From the NCBI GenBank assembly GCA_016839905.1, contig JAEOTJ010000252.1:1-16588 (forward strand): a DNA stretch of 16,588 nucleotides. The letters are read 5' to 3'. Shown here piece after piece: positions 1 through 7,690 of the stretch (position 1 is its first letter; each line of letters begins with the position of its first letter). The notes beneath the pieces are model-generated. The model was not told the origin of the DNA, did not search any database, and was given only the letters and a program-made list of their open reading frames with translations. This stretch comes from Promethearchaeota archaeon. Lineage in GTDB: Archaea; Asgardarchaeota; Lokiarchaeia; Sigynarchaeales; SOKP01. Both the position numbers and the translations under genes were made by a program.

Positions 1-302
1 GACATTGCTGTGACATAGACTACATCACTTGATGAATAGCTAGCGTAAACTGTATTCGACCCGGTTGGGGGATTTATCATGTACCACAACTCAACGCAGG
101 TGTAATCATTATCATAAACTCTAGCTTGTCTAACAAAGGTTAAACCCGTTCCATCATAAGTAACAGAGCTAACGGAACAATCTCCTTCAAGACCTATAAT
201 GACAACAAGAAGCCTATCATTTCCCGAGGGAGTATTATGGCTAAAGCTACGTGAACTACTAGATGATGAATAAAAAGTATAAGTACGAGATTGAAATGTA
301 GG
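1..302 (-). repeat. Direct repeat, copy 2 (cut by the left edge)
   Basis: Second copy of the repeat at 1747-2048. It encodes the start of a second copy of the globular domain, from residue 640 (FQSRTYTFYSSSS) to the edge (VTAMS). Confidence 0.85.
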
Positions 303-2213
303 GTAACTTCCACTAATTACTTGGATAATACCGCTAGTAGAACTCCAAATGTTGTTATTATCTTCCATCCATATCGTATAGGGTTTATTGCCCGTAGTAG
401 AAGGCGTCCAAGAGTCATATTCCCACGTATTTCCCCCAGTGTTCGTCATGGAATGGTTAGAGCCTCCAAATTCCAACCGCACCTGATTAACCCCGGAATC
501 ATCAAAGACATCAATTGTTATTGTTTCAGTGTTTCCTAATACTAATGGATTTGAGCTTTCTACTAAATTAGAAAAGGTTGGACCTATAAAGTCTTTCCAG
601 ACAGTCACATTTGCAGAATGAACCTCTCCTGATGAATCATTTGCATAAAATTTAATTGTAACAGTTCCATTTCCAAGTTTATCCCATTCTGATTGATTTA
701 TAGTTCCATTTTGTGTAAAAATGATGTTTGTAATCCCATTATCCAAGCTATACCACATGGTATCAAGATTTACAATATACAGTCTGACATCATAGCTTGG
801 AGCTGTTGTATTACACAATTGATCTGGACTTGGTGAAAATATGGATATATAAACAAAATATACTTGGATTGAACCACTAGTAGAATTCCAGTTGTTGTTA
901 TTATCTTCCATCCATATCGTATAGGGATAAGTGCCCGCACTTGAGGGCGTCCAAGAATCATATTCCCACGTGTTTCCATAAATGTTCGTCATGGAATGGT
1001 TAGAACCTTCAAATTCAATAGATACATTGTTAACCCCTGAATAATCAGTGACATTAATTGAAATTACTTCTGTATACCCCAATTCTAATGGATCCTCACT
1101 TTCAATTAGATTAGAATATTTAGGGGGCTTAGTATCAATTACTTGGATTGAACCGCTAGTGGAATTCCAATTGCCTCTATTGTCTTCCATCCATATCGTA
1201 TAGGATTTACTACCGGTGCTTGAGGGCGTCCAAGCGTCATATTCATATGTATCTCCACCAGTATTCGTCATCGAATGGTTCGATCCTTCAAATTCAATTT
1301 TTACCTGGTTAATTCCGTTCAGATCAGTAACATCAATCGAAATTTCTTCTGTATCCCCCAATTCTAATGGATCCTCACTTTCAATTAGATTCGAATACTC
1401 GGGGGGAGTGGTATCAGAGAGTTTAAATTCAGCGCAAACAATCGCCCACCAATCATTATTACTTGCCGTCGCGCTAAAAGTATATTGTTGGGTTGTTTGT
1501 GCATAACTATCGCCCCCCCAACAACCTAAGTCACTTACTCCAGATCCTCCTCCTGTTTCAAAATCGTACCGTTCGTTTTCTCCACTACCTGGAGAAAATG
1601 GAGATGTATCGTCCCCTCTCTGTGCCACGCCTCCAATAATTGTAGAATAAACTGAAGTCGTTGTAATAGAATCAGAAGGAAAGTAACTATCCCCAGAAGC
1701 TCCTACATGGGCTCCTAATGGATCATTTTGATCTACTCCATTATACGACATTGCTGTGATATAGACTACATCACTTGATGAATAGTAGGCTTGAACTGTA
1801 TTCGATCCGGTTGGGGGATTTACCATGTACCACAACTCAACGGAGGTTTCATCATTCGTCCCACCTGTAGCACGTCTAACCTTGGTTAAATCATCTCCGT
1901 CATAAGTAACAGAACTAGCGGAATCATCTCCCTCAAGACCTATAATGACAACAAGAAGCCTTTCATTTCCCGAGGGAGTATTATGGCTAAAGCTACGTGA
2001 AGTACTAGAAGATGAATAATAAGTATAAGTACGAGATTGAAATGTGGGGTAATCAGATGATTTAGGTTCATCCATTACTTGTTCGGACTCCTCGTTAGCA
2101 TTATATTCATTGAAATCCTCCCTTACTTCTTGTACTGAAGGAATAGATAGTATTATTAAAAAGAAAACATTCAAAATCGTGAGATATAAAATCCTTTTAT
2201 TTTTTTTATACAT
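1..2213 (-). CDS. Large secreted/cell-surface protein with duplicated N-terminal domain and Ig-like repeats (partial, runs off the left edge)
   Basis: The frame is open from ATG at 2213 to base 1, giving the first 737 residues; the stop lies outside the window. An AGGAG motif nine bases before the ATG supports the start. Residues 1-27 form a signal peptide: a Lys/Arg-rich start followed by a hydrophobic run (ILYLTILNVFFLIILSI). A short polar linker leads to a globular beta-type domain at about 58-265 (motifs RLLVVIIGLEGD, SVTYDG, ELWYM.NPPTGSNTV, ITAMSYNGVDQ.DP). Four Ig-like modules follow at about 267-632. From residue 640 a second copy of the first domain begins and is cut by the window edge. 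N-glycosylation sequons are frequent (NHS, NST, NGT, NVT), as expected for an exported archaeal protein. I do not recognise an enzymatic motif; an adhesin, S-layer-associated or extracellular binding role is inference. The region is visibly richer in G+C than most neighbours. Confidence 0.85.
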   Translation of the reverse strand, partial: MYKKNKRILYLTILNVFFLIILSIPSVQEVREDFNEYNANEESEQVMDEPKSSDYPTFQSRTYTYYSSSSTSRSFSHNTPSGNERLLVVIIGLEGDDSASSVTYDGDDLTKVRRATGGTNDETSVELWYMVNPPTGSNTVQAYYSSSDVVYITAMSYNGVDQNDPLGAHVGASGDSYFPSDSITTTSVYSTIIGGVAQRGDDTSPFSPGSGENERYDFETGGGSGVSDLGCWGGDSYAQTTQQYTFSATASNNDWWAIVCAEFKLSDTTPPEYSNLIESEDPLELGDTEEISIDVTDLNGINQVKIEFEGSNHSMTNTGGDTYEYDAWTPSSTGSKSYTIWMEDNRGNWNSTSGSIQVIDTKPPKYSNLIESEDPLELGYTEVISINVTDYSGVNNVSIEFEGSNHSMTNIYGNTWEYDSWTPSSAGTYPYTIWMEDNNNNWNSTSGSIQVYFVYISIFSPSPDQLCNTTAPSYDVRLYIVNLDTMWYSLDNGITNIIFTQNGTINQSEWDKLGNGTVTIKFYANDSSGEVHSANVTVWKDFIGPTFSNLVESSNPLVLGNTETITIDVFDDSGVNQVRLEFGGSNHSMTNTGGNTWEYDSWTPSTTGNKPYTIWMEDNNNIWSSTSGIIQVISGSYPTFQSRTYTFYSSSSSSRSFSHNTPSGNDRLLVVIIGLEGDCSVSSVTYDGTGLTFVRQARVYDNDYTCVELWYMINPPTGSNTVYASYSSSDVVYVTAM
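318..1415 (-). repeat. Four tandem Ig-like modules inside the surface protein
   Basis: Modules cover residues 267-359 (1137-1415), 360-451 (861-1136), 452-543 (585-860, strongly diverged) and 544-632 (318-584). Modules 1, 2 and 4 share NLIESEDPLELG or a close form, then V.IEFEGSNHSMTN, WTPSS and YTIWMEDN, ending STSGSIQV. The spacing of modules 1 and 2 is exactly 93 codons. The DNA is also nearly repeated: the same 21-base string encoding the YTIWMED region occurs at 361, 904 and 1183. Module 3 keeps the length and overall beta-strand spacing but lacks these motifs. Confidence 0.85.
1747..2048 (-). repeat. Direct repeat, copy 1: part of the N-terminal domain of the surface protein
   Basis: About 300 bases here match 1-302 in the same orientation and reading frame, 1746 bases (582 codons) apart. 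By eye more than four bases in five are identical, including long unchanged runs around 1975-2045 and 230-299. The differences cluster in one surface-loop-like stretch (about 1845-1900 against 100-155). The repeat may extend beyond the left edge, since copy 2 is cut there. Confidence 0.85.
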
Positions 2214-2222
2214 TTTTCTTAA

Positions 2223-2262
2223 CTCCTGTTTTTTTTTGAAAATTTGATTATATAAATATATT
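2223..2262 (-). promoter_or_regulatory. Promoter and ribosome binding site of the surface protein gene
   Basis: On the minus strand an AGGAG Shine-Dalgarno motif lies at 2223-2227, nine bases before the ATG. A TATA-like stretch (TATATTTATATAA) lies at about 2249-2261, which would place transcription start near 2230-2235, just ahead of the Shine-Dalgarno. The RBS is clear; the TATA box is less certain in such AT-rich DNA. Confidence 0.5.
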
Positions 2263-2727
2263 CTTTTAAGTTCTATTTTTATTCTTATTAAAATATTAGG
2301 GAAATAACCTTGATTAAAAAGAAAACCAATTATTGATTTAAAATATTGTACTAAAGATCATCTAATGACTCTTATATATATATTTAATCATGTCAACTAA
2401 TATATTACAAAAATTGTTAAAAAAAAAAAAACATTATTTTTTTCTATATTGAATTAAACATCCTAATTTATCAAAAATCGTTACTAAATACAGGAATGCG
2501 GGCAGAGAAAAGGAGATTTATAAAATTCAATGGTGAAAATAAATTGGATTAAAAAAGTAAATTAGATTATTTTAGAAAAAGTTTTAAAAACCACAAAAAA
2601 ATAATTTTAGAATTATAGAATTAAATAAATTACTTTTACTTCTTGGTTATTGTAGAAAATAATTGTAAGAGAAAAAAATTTTAATTTAAAATGATAAAAC
2701 AAAAAATTTTTAGTCATTATTATTTTT
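2263..2727. other. AT-rich intergenic region, no gene seen
   Basis: This lies between the divergent surface-protein gene and the tRNA. It is very AT-rich with long A and T runs (for example 2419-2431). One short less AT-rich patch (about 2494-2517, GCGGGCAGAGAAAAGGAG) stands out, followed by two very short open frames of 11 and 18 codons, which I do not call as genes. I see no tRNA, C/D box pair or inverted repeat here. Confidence 0.5.
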
Positions 2728-2738
2728 CTTAAATATTA
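2728..2738 (+). promoter_or_regulatory. Possible TATA box of the tRNA gene
   Basis: CTTAAATATTA sits about 20-25 bases before the tRNA 5' end, the usual spacing for an archaeal TATA box. The surrounding DNA is AT-rich, so chance is possible. Confidence 0.3.
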
Positions 2739-2755
2739 CAAAATCATATAAAAAA

Positions 2756-2827
2756 GGGCCTGTAGATTAGTGGAAGATCGCATGGTTCGCATCCATGAGG
2801 CCACGGGTTCGATTCCCGTCAGGTCCA
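2756..2827 (+). tRNA. tRNA-Ala, anticodon CGC
   Basis: A full cloverleaf of 72 bases folds without an intron. The acceptor stem is GGGCCTG with CAGGTCC, containing a G3:U70 wobble pair. The D arm is GATT/GATC with a 7-base loop, the anticodon stem CATGG/CCATG with loop TTCGCAT, the variable loop AGGCC, and the T arm ACGGG-TTCGATT-CCCGT. The discriminator base is A73. The anticodon CGC reads the alanine codon GCG, and G3:U70 is the classic alanine identity element, so two independent features agree. The 3' CCA is not encoded (ATTA follows), so it must be added after transcription. Confidence 0.95.
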
Positions 2828-2936
2828 TTATTCATGCATTTTAAATATTAAATTTAAATTTAATTTGAATAAATTTATCTATCATTGTATATTTTTATGA
2901 TTAATAAACCTTCTAAATGGAGTAATAATAATTGAA

Positions 2937-5531
2937 ATGACACAAGAAAGCACTTATCCAAAGCGATTCAAATTTATTGAAGTCCAGAATAAGTGGATTA
3001 AATACTGGTACGATGAAAAAATCCATACCTTTGACATCAATCAAGGCGGGCAAATATTTTCAATCGACACACCGCCGCCTTTTGTGAGCGGTACTTTACA
3101 TTTAGGGCACATCTTGAACCATTCTTGGATAGATTTTGTCGCAAGATATCATAGAATGAAGGGATTTAATGTATTTTTTCCGCAAGGCTTTGACTGCCAT
3201 GGGCTTCCCGTGGAGTTAGCTGTAGAAAAGAAATATGGTATTTCACAACATAAAAGGGAGGAGTTCTTGGCTAAATGCATTGAATGGGTTGAACAAAATA
3301 TTAAAAATATGACCAAGCAATTTGACCAGATAGGATATGCTACAGACTGGGGTTATACTTATCGCACCATGAACGATGATTATAAATATAAAATTCAATG
3401 GTCTCTTTTGTATTTTTATGAGAAAGGTTGGTTATACAGAGAAAAATTTCCCACCCACTTTTGCGTTAATTGTGAAACTTCAGTTGCCAAGGCCGAAGTT
3501 GGATATGATGAAGAACCGGGAAAACTATGGTATTTAAAATTGCCCGTTGTTGGGCGAGAAAATGAATATATTACTATAGCTACGACTCGACCAGAATATA
3601 TGGAGGCATGTGTTGGAGTTTTTATCCATCCTAATGATGAAAGATATTATCATCTTTCTGCTGCGGAGGTGGAAATCCCATTCACAGATCGGACAGTTCG
3701 TATTGAAATGGATAGGAATGTTGATATGAATTTTGGAACGGGTATTGTTTATTGTTGTACCTATGGAGATGAATTGGATATTAAATGGAAGTTAAATTAT
3801 GGTCTTGATGAGATCCAGATCTTTACTGAAAATGGCCACATGAATGATAATTCCAAATATGAGGGCTTAACGATCTTGGAAGCTCGAGAGCAAATTCTAA
3901 AAGATCTTGATGAGGGAGGATTTATTGAAAAGATTAACGATTATGAACATAGAATCGTGATTCATTCCGAGAGGTCTTCTTGCAGGAAACCAATTGAATA
4001 CTTGCCAGTGTATCAATGGTTCGTTAAAGTGAAGGATTTTACGGATGAAATCATCGAGTCTGGAGAGAATATGGATTGGTTTCCTGAAAAGCACAAACAG
4101 CGGTTAATTGATTGGTGTAAGGGGTTAGATTGGAATTGGGTTATATCAAGACAGCGAGTTTTTGGAACACCAATTCCATTTTGGTATTGTAAAGATTGCG
4201 AAGAAATTATTCCACCTAAGGTTGAAGATTTACCATTAGATCCGGTTAAAGCACCTCCGCCTGTGAATGAATGTCCTAAATGCAAAAGTAAAAATTTAGT
4301 AGGTGAAAAGGATGTCTGTGATTGCTGGATTGATTCAAGCATTACGCCATTAGCTATAGCCAAATGGCTTGAGGACGACGATTTTTTCGAAAAGATATAC
4401 ATGAAGGCAAAGGTTCATCGCCCTCAAGGATATGAGATAATTCGTACTTGGCTATTTTACACCTTATTTCGATGTAAAAAGTTGACTGGAAAAGCTCCTT
4501 TTCATGAAGTCATGATAAATGGAATGGTTGCAGGTCCAGATGGTAGAAAAATGTCAAAGAGTTTTGGAAACATAGTCTCTCCCGATGAAATAATGCCAGA
4601 ATTTGGGGCTGATGCGATAAGACAATGGGCCGCCTTAGGATCTTTAGGTGATGATTATCCGTTTGAATATACTTGGATTGACATTCATACAAAACAACCT
4701 TTATCAGATGATTTAATTAAGAAAGAAATAGATAAATTATCAGAAAGTAAATTTAATAAAAAATATCGTAGGAGGTTTGAACAATTAATAGGTGCCTCAA
4801 GATTCATTACAAAAATATGGAATGCTTACCGGTTTTTAAATCTGAACTTGAATAAAATTGAAATCCTTGACATTAATATTAATGAATTATCCCCCATTGA
4901 CAATTATTTCTTTTCAGAATTTAATGAAAAATTGGAAAAAATAACAAAATACTTTGATGGGTATAATTGGCATGAAGCTTTTGTAATTTTAAGGCCTTTC
5001 TTTTGGAATGAGATATGTGATAATTATATTGAAGCTATAAAATGTAGATTTTATTCTGAAGATAAAAATATAAGAGAGAATGCCATGAAAAATGCTTTAA
5101 ATCTATTTTATAAGGTTTTAAAGCTCATGGCAATAATCATGCCTTTTATAACCGAAGAAATATATTTTATTATTTACAAGAGGTTTTTTAATAAGAAATC
5201 AATTCATTTAGAGAAATGGCCAACACCTTATAAGAATTTATCTGAAGACTTTATAGTAAAGGGAAGACTTGGAATTGAAATAATAAAATATCTAAGAAAT
5301 ATTAAATCAGAATTACAAGTTGCGTTAAATAAAGATGTGTTAAAAGTTATTATTTTAACAGATAAGAATCTCTTAAAAAATGTGGAGAAATGTCATGAAG
5401 ACATAAAAAATACAATTAGAATCAATAATCTGGAGATTCTTGAGAAGAATCAGGAAGACTATATTAAAGAAACACCAAGTATAAAGAAAAATTTTGAAAA
5501 ATTGAATATTATAATTTATTTTTTTCAATAA
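2937..5531 (+). CDS. valS: Valyl-tRNA synthetase (archaeal type)
   Basis: Class I aminoacyl-tRNA synthetase that charges tRNA-Val and edits mischarged threonine; cytosolic. The 864 residues fit archaeal ValRS. The nucleotide-binding fold carries DTPPPFVSGTLHLGH at 44-58 (HIGH motif HLGH 55-58) and KMSKS at 538-542. Between them lie a Zn-type CVNCETSVAKAEV segment (about 156-168), the CP1 editing domain with ATTRPEYMEACVGVFIHP and FGTGIVYCCTYGDELDI, the archaeal ValRS signature SRQRVFGTPIPFWYC, and a second zinc ribbon (YCKDC...CPKC). The order and wording match archaeal ValRS better than IleRS or LeuRS. A roughly 30-residue insertion (about 580-612) precedes the helical anticodon-binding domain (about 615-770), which ends in a lysine-rich tail. 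ATG 2937 is the only good in-frame start; GGAG lies at 2919-2922, rather far upstream. G+C falls sharply after about 4690. Confidence 0.96.
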   Translation: MTQESTYPKRFKFIEVQNKWIKYWYDEKIHTFDINQGGQIFSIDTPPPFVSGTLHLGHILNHSWIDFVARYHRMKGFNVFFPQGFDCHGLPVELAVEKKYGISQHKREEFLAKCIEWVEQNIKNMTKQFDQIGYATDWGYTYRTMNDDYKYKIQWSLLYFYEKGWLYREKFPTHFCVNCETSVAKAEVGYDEEPGKLWYLKLPVVGRENEYITIATTRPEYMEACVGVFIHPNDERYYHLSAAEVEIPFTDRTVRIEMDRNVDMNFGTGIVYCCTYGDELDIKWKLNYGLDEIQIFTENGHMNDNSKYEGLTILEAREQILKDLDEGGFIEKINDYEHRIVIHSERSSCRKPIEYLPVYQWFVKVKDFTDEIIESGENMDWFPEKHKQRLIDWCKGLDWNWVISRQRVFGTPIPFWYCKDCEEIIPPKVEDLPLDPVKAPPPVNECPKCKSKNLVGEKDVCDCWIDSSITPLAIAKWLEDDDFFEKIYMKAKVHRPQGYEIIRTWLFYTLFRCKKLTGKAPFHEVMINGMVAGPDGRKMSKSFGNIVSPDEIMPEFGADAIRQWAALGSLGDDYPFEYTWIDIHTKQPLSDDLIKKEIDKLSESKFNKKYRRRFEQLIGASRFITKIWNAYRFLNLNLNKIEILDININELSPIDNYFFSEFNEKLEKITKYFDGYNWHEAFVILRPFFWNEICDNYIEAIKCRFYSEDKNIRENAMKNALNLFYKVLKLMAIIMPFITEEIYFIIYKRFFNKKSIHLEKWPTPYKNLSEDFIVKGRLGIEIIKYLRNIKSELQVALNKDVLKVIILTDKNLLKNVEKCHEDIKNTIRINNLEILEKNQEDYIKETPSIKKNFEKLNIIIYFFQ

Positions 5532-5560
5532 AATTTATTTTATTTAAAACGAAAAAAAGC
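5532..5560. terminator. Convergent terminator region between valS and scpB
   Basis: Only 29 bases separate the valS stop from the scpB stop. On the plus strand a T-rich stretch (TTTATTTTATTT, 5535-5546) follows valS. On the minus strand a T7 run (5551-5557) comes immediately after the scpB stop. Oligo-T tracts are the usual archaeal termination signal. There is no clear hairpin. Confidence 0.5.
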
Positions 5561-6565
5561 TCATTCTCCATCTAAGCCCAGCTGGGCAATCATAGTTCGC
5601 TTCATTTCTTCTTTATCTTTAGGTAAACCAAACATTTCCGCGTATTTATCGGTGGTGGATAATTCATGGGACCTTCCTTTTTTTTTAGCTTCTATTAAGG
5701 CGTTTTCCAACAGGTATTTTACATGTTCATAAGCTCCGCTACCTCTTAATTTGATAACCATTGATTTCATTATTGGTTGTTTTAATGCGATTATTGTCAA
5801 AGTTCTCAGGTATTTCTCTGCTATTGCTCCTCCTTTAGCAAACTTGGATACTTTTTCAGTATATTCGGGCTTGATTTGCATTTGATAACGATCACCCATT
5901 TGAGCGATGACAAGAGCCGTTGATCTATCTAGGTAATCAAAAGCCAGTTCATTAATTAATTCTTCAGCTTCTTTTTTACGGATTTCTAATTTTGTAGATA
6001 AATCTTCAATACTTAAGGGTTTTCCGGCAGCATAGAGGGCGGCTTCTATTTCATTCCGGTGGAAATCTCTTATCTGTCTCTCCTCTCTTGCTAGTTTTTC
6101 TTCCTCAGATTCTTCAATAACTTCTGTATCTTCGGCTACTATTGATTCTTCTTGAGAAAGTCCATTTTCTTGTGGCTGAGTTTCTCCATTAACTACAGCT
6201 TCACCATCAGTTTCTATGGGTCTCTCTTCAGAGATTTCTTCAGGACTTACTTCAATGCTCTCAATATCATCCTCTTTTATATCTTCTTCAGAGATTTCTT
6301 CAGGACTTACTTCAATGCTCTCAATATCATCCTCTTTTATATCTTCTTCAGGAATTTCTTCAGAACTTACTTCAGTGCTCTCAATATCGTCTTCTTTTAT
6401 ATCTTCTTCTGATATTTCATCTATTTCTTCGCTAACTTCTTCTTCTTGGTCTTCCTCAGAAGTTTCTTCAGAAGTTTCTTCCAAGATTTCCTCATTATTT
6501 TCTTCAGAAGTTTCTTCCAAGATTTCCTCGTTATTTTCTTCAGAATTATTATCTAGGTTACTCAT
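5561..6565 (-). CDS. scpB: Segregation and condensation protein ScpB with long acidic repeat N-terminus
   Basis: ScpB binds the middle of the kleisin ScpA and completes the SMC-ScpAB complex. The C-terminal half (about 165-320) is a recognisable pair of winged helices: EIEAALYAAGKPLSIEDLS, VIAQMGDRYQMQIKPEY, LRTLTIIALKQPIMKS and LRGSGAYEHVKYLLE, then TTDKYAEMFGL near the end. I chose ATG at 6565 (334 residues); an in-frame TTG two codons upstream (6571) is possible but unnecessary. Residues 1 to about 156 are nearly all Glu, Asp, Ser, Ile and Thr, with two families of tandem repeats. This tail nearly doubles the protein compared with a usual ScpB of about 180-200 residues and looks disordered. 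It is the third gene of the smc-scpA-scpB operon, 32 bases after scpA. Confidence 0.93.
   Translation of the reverse strand: MSNLDNNSEENNEEILEETSEENNEEILEETSEETSEEDQEEEVSEEIDEISEEDIKEDDIESTEVSSEEIPEEDIKEDDIESIEVSPEEISEEDIKEDDIESIEVSPEEISEERPIETDGEAVVNGETQPQENGLSQEESIVAEDTEVIEESEEEKLAREERQIRDFHRNEIEAALYAAGKPLSIEDLSTKLEIRKKEAEELINELAFDYLDRSTALVIAQMGDRYQMQIKPEYTEKVSKFAKGGAIAEKYLRTLTIIALKQPIMKSMVIKLRGSGAYEHVKYLLENALIEAKKKGRSHELSTTDKYAEMFGLPKDKEEMKRTMIAQLGLDGE
6229..6412 (-). repeat. Three copies of a 60-base (20-residue) acidic repeat in scpB
   Basis: The unit is EDIKEDDIESIEVSPEEISE. The DNA period is exactly 60 bases: 6241-6288 and 6301-6348 are identical, and the copy from 6361 differs at a handful of bases. 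The near-identity of the DNA suggests recent slippage or unequal crossover. It is not a CRISPR array: no spacers, and it stays in frame. Confidence 0.95.
6469..6545 (-). repeat. Two copies of a 36-base (12-residue) acidic repeat in scpB
   Basis: The unit is SEENNEEILEET, directly after the start of ScpB. The 36-base spacing is visible at 6481 and 6517, with one base difference between copies. It is a separate repeat family from the 60-base unit. Confidence 0.9.
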
Positions 6566-6597
6566 TTTCAAATCAAATCTTTTAATTATTTTTATAA

Positions 6598-7662
6598 TTA
6601 TTTGAGTGTTATTAAGATATCTTTAAAATCTTTATCTTGAAATATAGATACTTCAGTTTGAGTTTTTCCAGTACCACTTGCTCCTGCAGTAGATAAGAAC
6701 ATTAATGCAAGGAACATTCTTACAAGTGCAAATCTTCTACCTAAGCTGCTTTTCTCATCGGTTTTTATGAGTTCCATTAAATCAAAGAAGCTAGTTTCTG
6801 TTTTATTGTTTAAATTTATTGATGCTTTAATTCTTTTGAGCCAGCCATCGTGTAATTCATCAACAGTTAGTTCTGAACCACTAATGTGTTTAAGTAATTC
6901 TTTAGGTAATTTTGCTTTAGATTTCATTTGTTTTTTCTTATTTTTAAGTTCATCTCTCCTCTCTCTCCTTCTTTTAAGTTTTTCTTTTTTCTGCATTGTT
7001 TCTATGATTGCTGCCCTCATTGCACCAAATAATTCATCTTTAGTGGCAATTTGCATTTTAGGCTGAATAGGTTGGGGTAATGCTTTGGGAATGGTTCTGG
7101 CGTGTCTTTCTCGTAATTTTTGAAGTTCTTGAGTTTTTTGAATTTGTTCTTCTTCTTTAATTATGCTAGAAATTTTATAATGATGTAAACTGGCGGCGGT
7201 TTTGAGAGCTATTCCTGAAATTTTATAATTTATTAAATCTTCTTTAAGCATTTTACTAAAAAATGTGTCTACAAGAGAAGATAAATCATAAAATGCTGCT
7301 TTTGAATCTTTAGCCAATTCAGTATCTAATAAAACTCGAAATTCTGGTTTTTGCCAGAATTTTGTTTCGATTTTATCTTTATATAAAAGAGCAGGATCAT
7401 CAGCATCATCAAAACCAGCTATCATTTCTTCTTCTAATTCTTCTTCCTTCTCAATTTCCTCTTCAACTCCCCCCTCAACTTCCACCTTTATTTCTTCTTT
7501 GTCTTCTTCTTGTTTTTCAGCTTTATCTCCTTGCGATGTAAATTCTTGAACTACCTTAACAATATCAGCCTTTCTTGCCTTAGAAGGTATTTTGATATCA
7601 TTTTCTTTGCAAAACTCCCTAAGTTGTTTCACAGTCCATTTATTGTAATCTATATCAGACAT
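6598..7662 (-). CDS. scpA: Kleisin ScpA with N-terminal SAP-like domain
   Basis: ScpA bridges the two SMC heads and recruits ScpB. Residues 8-41 (WTVKQLREFCKEND, then KARKADIVKVVQEF) resemble a SAP helix-extended-loop-helix DNA-binding domain. An acidic linker follows (45-80). The kleisin N-domain lies at about 92-170, with LINYKISGIALKTAASLHHYKIS matching the ScpA helix normally written LRVSGR.L..AA.LL..KS. MQIATKDELFGAMRAAI (203-219) fits the middle ScpB-binding region. A very basic stretch (225-251) precedes the C-terminal winged helix (about 260-354; FALVRMFLALMFLS) that binds the SMC head. At 354 residues it is about 100 longer than usual ScpA. ScpA assignment is strong by motif and by position between smc and scpB; the SAP call is by pattern only. 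Confidence 0.9.
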   Translation of the reverse strand: MSDIDYNKWTVKQLREFCKENDIKIPSKARKADIVKVVQEFTSQGDKAEKQEEDKEEIKVEVEGGVEEEIEKEEELEEEMIAGFDDADDPALLYKDKIETKFWQKPEFRVLLDTELAKDSKAAFYDLSSLVDTFFSKMLKEDLINYKISGIALKTAASLHHYKISSIIKEEEQIQKTQELQKLRERHARTIPKALPQPIQPKMQIATKDELFGAMRAAIIETMQKKEKLKRRRERRDELKNKKKQMKSKAKLPKELLKHISGSELTVDELHDGWLKRIKASINLNNKTETSFFDLMELIKTDEKSSLGRRFALVRMFLALMFLSTAGASGTGKTQTEVSIFQDKDFKDILITLK

Positions 7663-7690
7663 TTTCTATTTTTATAGATTTCTTTTTTAA

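Noticed and set aside
291..1506. Short frames on both strands inside the surface-protein gene (291-539, 770-979, 1216-1506)
   Set aside because: The minus-strand frame from 2213 is open throughout, has a signal peptide, an RBS and repeated domains, and explains the region.
2490..2575. Small peptide genes of 11 and 18 codons in the intergenic region
   Set aside because: They are too short, overlap each other in different frames, and have no supporting context apart from a chance GGAG.
2937..5531. Isoleucyl- or leucyl-tRNA synthetase
   Set aside because: FDCHGLPVE resembles IleRS, but ATTRPE...HPNDERY, SRQRVFGTPIPFWYC and the RPQGYEIIRTWLFYT segment fit archaeal ValRS, and the length is too short for archaeal IleRS.
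6229..6545. CRISPR array
   Set aside because: The repeats are contiguous, without spacers, have periods of 60 and 36 bases, and keep the reading frame of scpB.
6152..6605. Two open plus-strand frames of 86 and 129 codons opposite scpB
   Set aside because: They are shadows of the acidic repeats: the complement of Glu/Ser codons gives long open Ser/Phe-rich frames. They have no start signals and no domain.
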